Assembly (NCBI RefSeq): GCF_003634575.1
Contig: NZ_RBLJ01000005.1
Span: 124,001 to 188,000, forward strand
DNA length: 64,000 nt
Reading direction: 5' to 3'
DNA from: Photorhabdus asymbiotica
Lineage (GTDB): Bacteria; Pseudomonadota; Gammaproteobacteria; Enterobacterales; Enterobacteriaceae
In this document: positions 1-8,357 of the stretch, piece by piece
Layout: every line of letters begins with the position of its first letter
How positions within the stretch are numbered: position 1 is the first letter of the stretch
Translations under genes and position numbers: made by a program
The notes under the pieces: model-generated
Database searches by the model: none
What the model saw: only the letters and a program-made list of their open reading frames with translations
What the model was told of the DNA's origin: nothing

Positions 1-133
1 CGATCTTATTGATCAACATGTGATTGCTGTTGCCAGTGATGAAAAATTGGAGATAGCCCTGCCGCAGCTGAATATCAATCAACCTGAACAGGTCGCTGAC
101 TTTATTATGAATTGGCTGAATATCGAACATTAA
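1..133 (+). CDS. C-terminal end of a truncated unidentified protein
   Basis: An open frame enters from the left edge (first full codon at position 2) and ends with TAA at 131-133, giving 43 residues that end in NWLNIEH. The upstream part lies outside the window. The tail, with the pattern QPEQVADFIMNWL, resembles the last helix of some alpha/beta hydrolases, but no catalytic residue is visible. The family is therefore left open. It converges on the amidohydrolase gene that follows. Confidence 0.5.
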   Translation, partial: DLIDQHVIAVASDEKLEIALPQLNINQPEQVADFIMNWLNIEH

Positions 134-213
134 ATAGTTTCCGCCTATGATGCAGAACATAAGAGAACACTGGAACATTAGGTAAAAGACCAAGAAGAAC
201 CATTGCAAAATAA

Positions 214-1632
214 TTATCCATTTATTTCACCTTCTCTGGATAGCCTGACCACTGTACCCGCCACTAGACGTCCTTGATGAAATGTTGCCTGACGGGCAGG
301 CACACGCGCCACCGCTTCAGCAGAACAACTGGCTGCTACCAGAACAAATTCAGCCTTATCACCCACCTGTGGCCAAACACGCTGGCCCCGATCGTTAAGC
401 GGTAACACACCACCAGTAGCAATAGCCATAGCACGAGAAAGATGATATTCGTCTGAACCACGGTACAACTGCGCGTACAAATTAGCCTTTTCTAACATGT
501 CACCAGTGCCGAATGGAGACCAGTGATCGATCACGCTGTCAGTACCAGTCATGATAAACACCCCTTTGGTTCTGAGTTGCGGCAATGGCATCATCAAGCT
601 GCCGATCGGCACTGTAGAAGCGATAGTAATTTGCTGCTCTGCCAGGCGAGAAGCAGTTTCTAGCAGCGCACCTGCATCCAGCGTGGTCAAAGCAAAGGCA
701 TGACTAATTGTCACCTTGCCACGCAAATTGGGCGTTTTTTCCACTGTATCAATCATGTAGTTCATAGCAGCAACACCGGCTGGGCTGCTCTCATGCAAAT
801 GAATGTCTACACCAGCATTATTGTCCAACGCGATCTGGAACATGGTATCTAGTGATTTCTCCATTGCAGCATCCACATTAGTCGGGTCCAACCCACCAAC
901 ATATTGCACTCCCATTTGCATCGCCTCACGCATCAACCTTTCCACTTTAGAGTGCAATAAACCGTGCTGCGGGAAGGCAACTATCTCACAAGTGAAATCA
1001 TCACGATGGTTCTCCAACGCATACTGCAAATGTTCTAGACTCTTCAGACCACTAACTGGATCGATATTACAATGGCTGCGCGCCACCGTACTACCCTTAG
1101 ATTGTAGCAGAGCAATTAGTCCCTCCGCCCGCTGCTGAGAAGTAGGTAACAGCTTGGGAATCAAAGTCTCTTCCAGGGCAATCATATCCATGATAGTTTT
1201 CCTTTGGCGCGGTCGCGGTGCTTGCCACGGACCACCGTAGAAAGTCTTGTCCAAATGGATATGCATATCGCGAAAGGCGGGCAACAACAATTGCCCTTGC
1301 GCCTGATAGCACGGCAGGTTCATGTTAAACAACGTATCAGCAGCATGAATAGCCACTATCCGACCATCTTTGATTTCCAACGTATATAATGCGGTGCGAG
1401 TGCCAATTACTGTATCGTCGTCATACTCAAATCCCTCCTCCAACAACACATCACTCAAATAATAATGACGATCGGTAAGAAAGGTAGTTTGCACCTGCGA
1501 TGTACCAGATAAAACAGTTGATGGCCTCGCTTGGGCGATCCCTCCGGTCAGAGAGATAACCGCGCAAGCAGTAGTGAGTTTGCCAGTTTGACCAAGAAAA
1601 TCTCTGCGACTTTGATGTTTAAGTTTTTCCAC
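214..1632 (-). CDS. yahJ: Tat-exported YahJ-type amidohydrolase/deaminase
   Basis: This is a metal-dependent amidohydrolase of the cytosine-deaminase-like group, closely resembling E. coli YahJ. Metal-site motifs are visible in order: HIHLDK near residue 126, SHCNID, DIHLHE, TISHAF and GTDSVIDHW. The N-terminus has a twin-arginine motif (SRRDFLG) followed by a hydrophobic stretch ending near AQARP, so a periplasmic location is predicted. A GTG at 1632 has an AGGA seven bases upstream and is preferred; a TTG at 1638 would add two residues but sits too close to that ribosome site. The natural substrate is not known. It stands alone, with no partner gene on its strand nearby. Confidence 0.85.
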   Translation of the reverse strand: MEKLKHQSRRDFLGQTGKLTTACAVISLTGGIAQARPSTVLSGTSQVQTTFLTDRHYYLSDVLLEEGFEYDDDTVIGTRTALYTLEIKDGRIVAIHAADTLFNMNLPCYQAQGQLLLPAFRDMHIHLDKTFYGGPWQAPRPRQRKTIMDMIALEETLIPKLLPTSQQRAEGLIALLQSKGSTVARSHCNIDPVSGLKSLEHLQYALENHRDDFTCEIVAFPQHGLLHSKVERLMREAMQMGVQYVGGLDPTNVDAAMEKSLDTMFQIALDNNAGVDIHLHESSPAGVAAMNYMIDTVEKTPNLRGKVTISHAFALTTLDAGALLETASRLAEQQITIASTVPIGSLMMPLPQLRTKGVFIMTGTDSVIDHWSPFGTGDMLEKANLYAQLYRGSDEYHLSRAMAIATGGVLPLNDRGQRVWPQVGDKAEFVLVAASCSAEAVARVPARQATFHQGRLVAGTVVRLSREGEING

Positions 1633-1638
1633 ATTCAA

Positions 1639-2047
1639 TTCCTTACTTAAAAAATCGCCTCAAAAAATGCCAGGCAAATATGAATCTTGAAAGGATATTT
1701 TCGAGAATCTAAAACATATATAGATAATTTTCCAACATAACCTACTCTCACAATATTGCTGTGTAATGATTATGGAAAGCTTGATGAGTCATATGGATAA
1801 GGAAGCGTTTATTCTGGTTTTCCAGAAAATCAATAAAGAGGATAGGGTTTTTAACGGAGTTTTGCTGAGATTTTCCAAAGCTGTCCTAATGTAATTCGGC
1901 AAACATATTATTATTTTCGGCGGCTTGTAGCAGGAGTTAATAAAGCCTTCTGATGTTCACCGTAGTAGGCCAAATACGCCCTTGAACCTATAGTGCATTT
2001 GAACACGAATCCTTATGCTTATACCGCTAAAGGATTCACCGCACAAA
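1639..2047. other. Intergenic stretch without a recognised gene
   Basis: About 400 bases lie between the amidohydrolase start and the Rpn remnant. A 40-codon frame on the plus strand begins at the ATG near 1771 but resembles nothing I recognise and has no clear ribosome site. The part next to 1640-1700 is presumably the amidohydrolase promoter region. Confidence 0.4.
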
Positions 2048-2340
2048 TTAACGGCGTATTCGCTCAAACTCTCCCTGGTTCAGTCCGGTAGTTTTCATTA
2101 CTATTTTACGATCGATTCCGATGCTTAGCATTGCATGTGCAATTTTTAGAGCAGCCTCTTGAAATCCTTCTTTACGCCCTTCCTGACGCCCTTTCTGCTC
2201 CAGTTTCTGCGCTATCGTCATCAATTCCCCCTATATTTCAAGAACTACTTAACCAGTGACCCAATAAAGCCCCTGTATCGGAGGTATCTCCCGCTAATAA
2301 AAAGTAGTTTAATACGCTTTTCAACAGATTATCCGTATTG
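2048..2340 (-). pseudogene. Truncated, frameshifted 3' end of an Rpn-family gene
   Basis: The minus strand encodes a decayed copy of the C-terminal third of the intact Rpn gene that starts three bases beyond it. The last 33 codons align well (LKIAHAMLSIGIDR, then MKTTGL). The upstream part (KSVLNYFLLAGDT) is recognisable only after frame changes and contains stops. The 5' two thirds are missing. The remnant ends exactly where the intact gene stops, so it looks like one half of a former tandem duplication. Confidence 0.8.
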
Positions 2341-2342
2341 AA

Positions 2343-3257
2343 TTAGTAATGTATTTGTTCAAGCTCTTTCCTACTCAGACCAGTGGTCTTCATCACGGTT
2401 TCGCGATCAATTCCGATGTTTAGCATTGCATGAGCGATCTTTAGAGTCGCTTCTTGACGTCCTTCTTGACGCCCTTCTTGACGCCCTTCTTGACGCCCTT
2501 TATGTTCCAGTTTTTGCGCTATCGTCATCAGCACCTCCTCATACTTCGGGGACTGTTCTGCCAGTCGCCGGATAAACCCCTCTGGATCGGCGGTATCTCC
2601 CGCCTGTAACAAGTAATTTAACACGCTTTTCAACTGCTCATCGGTATAGTAGTCATACGCTAGCAGCACAACCAGCTCTTGCAACCGCTCTGCCATATCA
2701 CGCTGTCGGATATGCTTTTGTACCATCTCCAACAATGCAATCCGTTTGTGCGTCAAGATTTCATCGTCCGGGATCACCGTCACATCCACTAAGGGAAACA
2801 TAGTGGAATAGACTTCCTTTGCCAAAGCCGGATCATTAAAGCAATCGAACCAGTTGGTACTCCATGGATACGGACGTGTTTTCCCATGATAGAACAAGAT
2901 CGGGATAACCAATGGTAATTTTTCATGTCCCTGTTCCAGATGTCGCTGCATTGCTGAAATACTGTAGCGCATCAGCCGGAACGCCATCATCTTGTCTGGA
3001 GAACTCTGGTGTTCGATCACGCAATACACATAACCATCACCCTGCGCCGTTTTCAGCGAATACAGGATATCGGAATAATGCGCACGTAGATCATCCTCAA
3101 TAAACGACTCTGGTTCCAACCGGAGTGTACCAAGATCACAAACTGCCCGTAATCCTACCGGCAAGTGTATCTCCAGAAAGTCCCTAGCGGTATCCACATG
3201 ACTTAAAAATTTTTTAAAAACAGCATCATGTGGCGTTGGTGTATTTTTTCTCTTCAT
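2343..3257 (-). CDS. Rpn-family recombination-promoting nuclease (Transposase_31)
   Basis: The 304-residue product has the N-terminal signature of the Rpn/Transposase_31 family (HDAVFKKFLSH, then YSDILYSLKT and a CVIEHQSS core). The family carries a PD-(D/E)XK-type nuclease fold; the D of SDILY and the E of IEHQS fit its acidic residues. E. coli RpnA-type members promote RecA-independent recombination. The C-terminal region contains four GRQE repeats, encoded by a 12-bp tandem DNA repeat, and then a helical tail. The ATG at 3257 is the only plausible start. A decayed twin lies immediately downstream. The gene carries no inverted repeats and is not itself an insertion sequence. Confidence 0.85.
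   Translation of the reverse strand: MKRKNTPTPHDAVFKKFLSHVDTARDFLEIHLPVGLRAVCDLGTLRLEPESFIEDDLRAHYSDILYSLKTAQGDGYVYCVIEHQSSPDKMMAFRLMRYSISAMQRHLEQGHEKLPLVIPILFYHGKTRPYPWSTNWFDCFNDPALAKEVYSTMFPLVDVTVIPDDEILTHKRIALLEMVQKHIRQRDMAERLQELVVLLAYDYYTDEQLKSVLNYLLQAGDTADPEGFIRRLAEQSPKYEEVLMTIAQKLEHKGRQEGRQEGRQEGRQEATLKIAHAMLNIGIDRETVMKTTGLSRKELEQIHY
2450..2497 (-). repeat. Four 12-bp in-frame tandem repeats in the Rpn gene
   Basis: Four copies of CTTCTTGACGCC (the first with one change) lie head to tail and encode GRQE repeats. Because the unit is a multiple of three, copy-number changes would lengthen or shorten the linker without breaking the frame. The neighbouring remnant has only degenerate versions of the unit. 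Confidence 0.9.
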
Positions 3258-3349
3258 AGATGAAATGGTAGCATACTTTCTTTTATATTGAAGAAATATT
3301 AAGCAAAAAAGCAGCTCCCACGCTTATCCTTAAGAGAGATTGATAATCT

Positions 3350-3372
3350 AAAGGCCGGATGAACCGGCCTTT
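3350..3372 (-). terminator. Hairpin downstream of gor
   Basis: A perfect 9-bp stem, AAAGGCCGG against CCGGCCTTT with a 5-nt loop, sits about 50 bases past the gor stop. The T-tract after it on the minus strand is only the TTT of the stem, so it is a probable rather than textbook terminator. It also separates gor from the Rpn gene. Confidence 0.6.
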
Positions 3373-3422
3373 GAAAGTATTTTCCAGAGGAAAAAAAGGA
3401 TAAAGGTAAGTTTTCGGCAACA

Positions 3423-4775
3423 TCACCGCATCGTGACAAATTCTTCCGCCGCAGTTGGATGAATTGCCACAGTGTTGTCAAAGTCTTTCTTAGTTGCCCC
3501 CATCTTCAATGCAACAGCAAAACCTTGCAACATTTCATCCATCCCAAAACCGATACCGTGAATGCCAACAATCTTCTCCTCCGGCCCGACACACACTAAT
3601 TTCATCCGGCATGGTTGGCGATGTTGAGTGACTGCGGTATACATCGCAGTGAAAGAAGATTGATATGTTTTCACCTGATCTTCACCGAACTGCTCTTTCG
3701 CCTGAGGTTCAGTTAACCCCACAGTCCCAACCGGTGGATGACTGAATACAACTGTTGGAATATTCGTGTAATCCAAATGCTCTTCCGGCTTATTATTAAA
3801 CAAGCGTTCAGACAGACGCCGACCGGCTGCCACTGCAACAGGCGTTAATTCCACCACTCCCGTATTATCACCTACAGCATAAATGCCTGTCACATTGGTG
3901 TTTTGGTATTTATCAACCTTGATATAACCTTTTCCATTCAATTCAACACCAGTTACAGGCAGATTCAAATTATCCGTTGCTGGTTCACGGCCAATAGCCC
4001 AGATTAGGGTATCAACTGTCTGCTCTTTACCATTTTGTAGTTGCAAAGTCAGACTACCATCGGCATTTTTAATCACCGCTTTTGGTACAGATTCAGTATG
4101 TAAAGTAGGCCCTTCAGTATTGATAACTTCCAATAATGTTTCAACAACCATCGGGTCAAAAGAACGCAACGGTGCATGTTGACGTACAAACAAATGAGTT
4201 TCACTGCCAAGTGCATGCAATACGCCAGCAATTTCCACCGCAATATAACCGGCACCAACAACCGCAACCCGTTTTGGCATCTCTTTCAGCTCAAAGAAAC
4301 CATCAGAATCAATACCATATTCAGCTCCTGGCACATCAGGACGTATAGGGCGACCACCTGTCGCAATCAAAATATGATCTGCGGTGATTTCTTCACCATT
4401 TACTTCGACAGTATGTGCATCAACAAAACGGGCAAAACCTTGGATCACATCAACTTTATTTTTATCCAAACCACGTTCATAAGATTGGTGGATACGATCA
4501 ATATAAGCAGTACGACTGGCAATCAGAGCCTTCCAGTTAAAGCGGTTAACTGTAGTATCAAAGCCGTAATCTGGCCCGTACTGGTGGATAGACTCAGCAA
4601 TTTGTGCCGCATGCCACATCACTTTCTTCGGCACACAACCCACATTGACGCAAGTTCCACCCAATGCCTTAGCTTCAATCAGGGCACATTTTTGTCCGTA
4701 CATAGCCGCACGGTTAATTGATGCTATGCCGCCGCTACCGCCACCAATCGCTATATAGTCGTAATGTTTGCTCAT
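3423..4775 (-). CDS. gor: Glutathione reductase
   Basis: This is an FAD-dependent, NADPH-using glutathione-disulfide reductase of the cytoplasm, 450 residues, the length of the E. coli enzyme. Visible are the FAD-binding GGGSGG near residue 11, the redox-active disulfide in [13 protein letters not shown] (residues about 40-52), the NAD(P) Rossmann motif GAGYIAVE, the GDNTG second FAD motif, and the C-terminal HPTAAEE with the catalytic His-Glu pair. The ATG at 4775 gives the conserved start [12 protein letters not shown]; an upstream ATG at 4790 would add five residues and has no ribosome site. rlmJ lies just upstream on the same strand, the usual enterobacterial order. Confidence 0.97.
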   Translation of the reverse strand: MSKHYDYIAIGGGSGGIASINRAAMYGQKCALIEAKALGGTCVNVGCVPKKVMWHAAQIAESIHQYGPDYGFDTTVNRFNWKALIASRTAYIDRIHQSYERGLDKNKVDVIQGFARFVDAHTVEVNGEEITADHILIATGGRPIRPDVPGAEYGIDSDGFFELKEMPKRVAVVGAGYIAVEIAGVLHALGSETHLFVRQHAPLRSFDPMVVETLLEVINTEGPTLHTESVPKAVIKNADGSLTLQLQNGKEQTVDTLIWAIGREPATDNLNLPVTGVELNGKGYIKVDKYQNTNVTGIYAVGDNTGVVELTPVAVAAGRRLSERLFNNKPEEHLDYTNIPTVVFSHPPVGTVGLTEPQAKEQFGEDQVKTYQSSFTAMYTAVTQHRQPCRMKLVCVGPEEKIVGIHGIGFGMDEMLQGFAVALKMGATKKDFDNTVAIHPTAAEEFVTMR

Positions 4776-4885
4776 CTGGATTGTTTCCATCTAATCAGTT
4801 TAGGAGAGTTAATATCCTAAGCCTATTATGGCAAAAAATATCAAATAGTTGTGATGGTTCTATCTCTCGTTGCCATTGTTAAAAG

Positions 4886-5728
4886 CTATTCTGGTGCAAT
4901 CCATTTAACCATAGTGTGACCAATTCCTTCCGGCACCAGAACCCGATGTAACCACGGCAATACTGATTTCATCTGCTGTTCCAGCTTCCAGGGTGGATTA
5001 ATCACTATCATACCAGAGGCAGTCATCCCCCGTTGATCGCTATCAGGCCGGACAGCCAGCTCGATTTGCAGAATACGGCGAATACCCGTTGCTTCTAGAT
5101 CTTTAACCAAGCGTTTAATCTGCTGGCGTAATACCACCGGATACCACAACGCATAGACACCTGTTGCAAAACGTTTATAGCCTTCCTGAATTGCCTGTAC
5201 AACCGCCTGATAATCAGATTTCAGTTCATAAGGTGGATCAATAAGAATAAATCCACGGCGGCTTTGAGGGGGCAACTGTGATTTTAATTGCTGATAACCA
5301 TCTTCACGCACAACCCTAGAGCGGTTATCACGGGAAAATTCATTACGTAATAAAGGAAAGTCACTCGGATGCAGTTCAGTCAGATTGAGCTTATCACTCT
5401 GGCGTAACAAATGTCGGGCAATTAAAGGCGACCCCGGATAGTAACGTAAATTGCCACTCGGATTCAGTGCAGCCACTGCACTCATATAAACTTTCAATTC
5501 CTGCGGTAAATCTTCACGTTGCCAGACACGAGCAACCCCTTCCAGATACTCACCGGTACGTTCAGCATATTCACTGCTGAGTTGATAACGACCTGCGCCG
5601 GCATGAGTATCTAGATAGAGAAAAGGTTTTTCCTTTTCTTTAAGCGATTCAATGATCAAGCTTTGTACAGTGTGCTTCAGCACATCGGCATGATTACCGG
5701 CATGGAAGCTGTGACGATAACTAAGCAT
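4886..5728 (-). CDS. rlmJ: 23S rRNA (adenine-2030-N6)-methyltransferase RlmJ
   Basis: This S-adenosylmethionine-dependent enzyme methylates N6 of A2030 in 23S rRNA. Starting at MLSYRHSFHAGN gives 280 residues, the length of E. coli RlmJ; an upstream frame would add 19 unconserved residues. Visible are the SAM-site YLDTHAGAGRY segment near residue 42 and the DPPYE catalytic motif (the N6-adenine (D/N)PPY type) near residue 164. It precedes gor on the same strand with about 110 bases between them. Confidence 0.95.
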   Translation of the reverse strand: MLSYRHSFHAGNHADVLKHTVQSLIIESLKEKEKPFLYLDTHAGAGRYQLSSEYAERTGEYLEGVARVWQREDLPQELKVYMSAVAALNPSGNLRYYPGSPLIARHLLRQSDKLNLTELHPSDFPLLRNEFSRDNRSRVVREDGYQQLKSQLPPQSRRGFILIDPPYELKSDYQAVVQAIQEGYKRFATGVYALWYPVVLRQQIKRLVKDLEATGIRRILQIELAVRPDSDQRGMTASGMIVINPPWKLEQQMKSVLPWLHRVLVPEGIGHTMVKWIAPE

Positions 5729-5785
5729 TAGGTTTAAGACCCCAGAGTAGAGATAGAGATTGCCTGCCAGATGAGTAACTGACAA

Positions 5786-6283
5786 CTAAAAACCCATCTC
5801 AGTAGATGAGATAGATGGTAAGGCATCATTATAGCCCTATTAGTGATAAAAATGGCAAAACTCTGAATCCCGAAAACCAACCCCGTCATATTAGTAACAA
5901 TTTAGGATAAGTGGAAAATTTTGTCAGGACAAAATATGACGTTCACGAAAATGATATTATCTTCCCTGCAATAATCATAAGCAATTCTTACCAATGATAA
6001 ATAACCAAAGGTCGTGAGATCAAAAAACAGACATTGAGTAACAACTGGAATATGAAAATTTTCATAAGTGATACTTATCATGTTGTCAATTGGAACAAAT
6101 ACTGAAAAACGTTTACGCCTACTACGACAAAGAAAAATAGCCAAATAAAGAACAAAAAAGCGGTGGAGAGAAGAAAATATAACTAAGTATTAGCAAAAAC
6201 ATTAAATAATATCGTTAAATAATACCGTTAAATAAACATGTAAAAAAATAGAAAATAAAAACAGGAAAACAAAGAAACAAACT
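5786..6283. other. AT-rich gap between rlmJ and the T6SS locus
   Basis: About 500 bases without a convincing gene. A minus-strand frame at 5902-6144 (80 codons) has no ribosome site and no recognisable motif. A short palindrome, TTTTGTC and GACAAAA with a 2-nt gap, lies near 5919-5934. The left end should hold the rlmJ promoter. Confidence 0.4.
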
Positions 6284-6319
6284 GAAAAAAATTGAAGATG
6301 GTTATTAGCAATCTTCAAT
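6284..6319 (-). terminator. Rho-independent terminator of hcp
   Basis: On the minus strand a 9-bp stem (ATTGAAGAT with ATCTTCAAT, 11-nt loop) is followed directly by six T residues. It is the second hairpin after the hcp stop and the one with a proper U-tract. Confidence 0.8.
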
Positions 6320-6345
6320 TTCAATAAAGAAAAATTAAGATTTTC

Positions 6346-6372
6346 AGCCAATGGAGAAATACTCCATTGGCT
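6346..6372 (-). terminator. Strong hairpin just after hcp
   Basis: An 11-bp perfect stem, AGCCAATGGAG with CTCCATTGGCT around a 5-nt loop, lies 18 bases after the hcp stop. No T-run follows it directly, so it may protect the 3' end of the mRNA or act together with the second hairpin. Confidence 0.6.
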
Positions 6373-6390
6373 TAATGATTATATTACCTA

Positions 6391-6909
6391 TCAGGCAACA
6401 ATAGGTGCGCGCCAGTCATCTGCACCAGAAGTACCCGCAGTTGTATGTTCCCAAGTAATCTTACGATAAGACAAAGAAACACGAACTAACTGAGTAAATT
6501 CAGATTTTGTTGGGTCCTGACAATGTGGCATTTTACAATCAATGTCGATAATAGTGGCATCTTCCAACTGAGTAGTGAAGAAATGCTCTTGTTTTCCTTC
6601 AACAGAAGTGCGGTACCATTTCAATTCCACTTTTGTCAACATTTCACCAGAAGCCAATGCATTATAAAGCAGTGGAACAGATTTATTTAATGCAACTGTG
6701 AAACGGAATGGTTTATGAGCACGCTGACCCGAAGGCTGACCAGATTGAGGATCAGTTGGTACAGTAACTACGTGGTCAAATTCCTGAACCAGCATTTCAT
6801 CCTCGTGTCCCTGAACGAAAATATTACCCACTGATTCAGCAGTGAATGAGCCAGCAGTAATATTGCCCTGGGTTTTTCCAGTGATGGAAATATAACATGG
6901 AGTTGGCAT
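6391..6909 (-). CDS. hcp: T6SS tube protein Hcp
   Basis: Hcp (TssD) forms stacked hexameric rings that make the inner tube of the T6SS and is secreted; it can also chaperone small effectors in its lumen. The 172-residue product has typical Hcp features: the start MPTPCYISITGKTQGNI, the segment QEFDHVV, HKPFRFTVALNKSVPLL, and a C-terminal ISYRKITWEH-like strand. It carries no C-terminal toxin extension. It is the only sheath/tube gene read away from the main operon, across a 900-bp spacer, so it can be expressed separately at high level. Confidence 0.95.
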   Translation of the reverse strand: MPTPCYISITGKTQGNITAGSFTAESVGNIFVQGHEDEMLVQEFDHVVTVPTDPQSGQPSGQRAHKPFRFTVALNKSVPLLYNALASGEMLTKVELKWYRTSVEGKQEHFFTTQLEDATIIDIDCKMPHCQDPTKSEFTQLVRVSLSYRKITWEHTTAGTSGADDWRAPIVA

Positions 6910-7836
6910 GAAAATATCCTTTTAAGAGATTGTGTAAACATTAACGTAGCATTCATATTACTTTCAATAGTGATTATTTCATCTGGGAAAAAATCACTTA
7001 TAAACACATTGAACGCTGAAATGAATAATAAATACCAATCAGCTCATTTCAAAATAAAATCTAAATTGCAAAATATCACACCTCTCACAAGCAAATAAAA
7101 ATATTAAAATTAACACCATATAGACACAAAAAACCAAAAAATACAAAAAATTAAGAATAATCAACCAAATGGAATAATTTTACTTAGCGTCAAAATCACA
7201 TATCCATATGAAATATAATAACTTTAATAAATCAAACTAAAGTTATTTTTTGGTCAATTATAAAATGATAAGTAGATCAAAAAAATCAACTTTATCACTT
7301 AGTTAATCACGGAAATAACATTTACAATGCGAAATTAATTCCAAGATGTAAATGAAAATACACTTAGAAACACTTTTTTACACAATGAAACAAAAAATCA
7401 TTAAACTTTCATGAATACAAAGAAATAGATACTACTCTTACCTATATAGTGGGATTTAATAAATGTTCAAAAAAGGCACTAAAGCGTAAATTATTGCCAA
7501 ATATAATAAAATTATCAAATGGCTGAATAAGAAGGTATATCTACATATGTTTTAGCTTTACAATAAAAAAACAAAATGCGAAACTCTGCTTTGCAGAGTG
7601 GTCTGTAATTGATGCTATTGCTAGATGAGTAAGAATATTCTGAATTCGTCTTTATCTATATGCTAATAAAAGTCGATTAACTATCCAATTCAATACAGCG
7701 AATCCCCCGTTATTTTATCTGCGGGAAATTTTATGTTCTCTGTCACATATAGGTAGGTATCAGGGGCAATTCTCTCATCAATATTGTTATCAAACAATTC
7801 CTAATTGCCTAATTGTATTACCCGAAGGATTTTAAT
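6910..7836. other. AT-rich divergent regulatory region between hcp and tssB
   Basis: Roughly 900 bases separate divergent hcp and tssB with no convincing gene. The region is very AT-rich, the kind of sequence H-NS-type silencers bind. It must contain both promoters, and tssB may have a long leader. I could not identify a sigma-54 promoter with correct spacing. The only clear structured element is the hairpin at 7583-7599. Confidence 0.6.
7583..7599. promoter_or_regulatory. Palindromic hairpin in the tssB leader region
   Basis: ACTCTGC and GCAGAGT face each other with a TTT loop, about 240 bases before tssB. It could be a small RNA hairpin or a dimer-binding site. Nothing in the sequence decides between them. 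Confidence 0.35.
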
Positions 7837-8334
7837 ATGAGTAAAAATAGCCCAGGTAGTGTAGCGCCAAAGGAAAGGATTAATATCAAGTATGTTCCTA
7901 ATACCGGCGATCAAGTCGCAGAAATCGAATTACCACTTAATCTACTTATCGTCGGTGATCTGAAAGGAACAAAAGAGGACACACCAATTGAAGAGCGGCA
8001 AGCTGTTTCTGTTCACAAAAATAACTTTAATGCCGTGATGAATGAAGCAAATATCAACCTAACATTCAGTGTCCCCAATCGCCTCAACGATAATAATGGA
8101 GATGACCTGCCAGTTAACTTAGAAATAAAATCACTAAATGATTTTTCACCCGATAACGTAGCCAAGAAAGTTCCTGAATTAAATAAACTTTTAGAATTGC
8201 GTGAAGCTCTTGTCGCCCTAAAAGGGCCACTGGGCAATATTCCAGCATTCCGCACCCGTTTACAGGAATTACTGGGTGATGAAAAAGTGAGGGAACAACT
8301 TCTAAAAGAACTTGAAATTGTCAACCCAAAGTAA
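7837..8334 (+). CDS. tssB: T6SS contractile sheath small subunit TssB
   Basis: TssB (VipA) pairs with TssC to form the cytoplasmic contractile sheath around the Hcp tube. The 165-residue product has the family pattern RINIKYVPNTG near the start and the C-terminal helix motif KVPELNKLLELREAL...LKGPLGN that binds TssC and ClpV. The ATG at 7837 has AGGA seven bases upstream; a frame beginning at 7813 would add eight residues without support. It is the first gene of the large T6SS operon, with tssC 23 bases downstream. Confidence 0.95.
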   Translation: MSKNSPGSVAPKERINIKYVPNTGDQVAEIELPLNLLIVGDLKGTKEDTPIEERQAVSVHKNNFNAVMNEANINLTFSVPNRLNDNNGDDLPVNLEIKSLNDFSPDNVAKKVPELNKLLELREALVALKGPLGNIPAFRTRLQELLGDEKVREQLLKELEIVNPK

Positions 8335-8357
8335 TTGGCTAAAAAGGAGTTTTTAAC

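Noticed and set aside
4176-4721. 181-codon frame on the plus strand
   Set aside because: Lies wholly opposite gor, which is certain; no ribosome site or recognisable motif.
5902-6144. 80-codon minus-strand frame between rlmJ and hcp
   Set aside because: No ribosome site, low-complexity composition and no similarity I can recognise; not reported as a gene.
7065-7084. Possible sigma-54 promoter for hcp
   Set aside because: On the minus strand GG and TTGCA-like elements are present, but the GG to GC distance is 11 rather than 10, and the VasH-type activator lacks its AAA+ domain.
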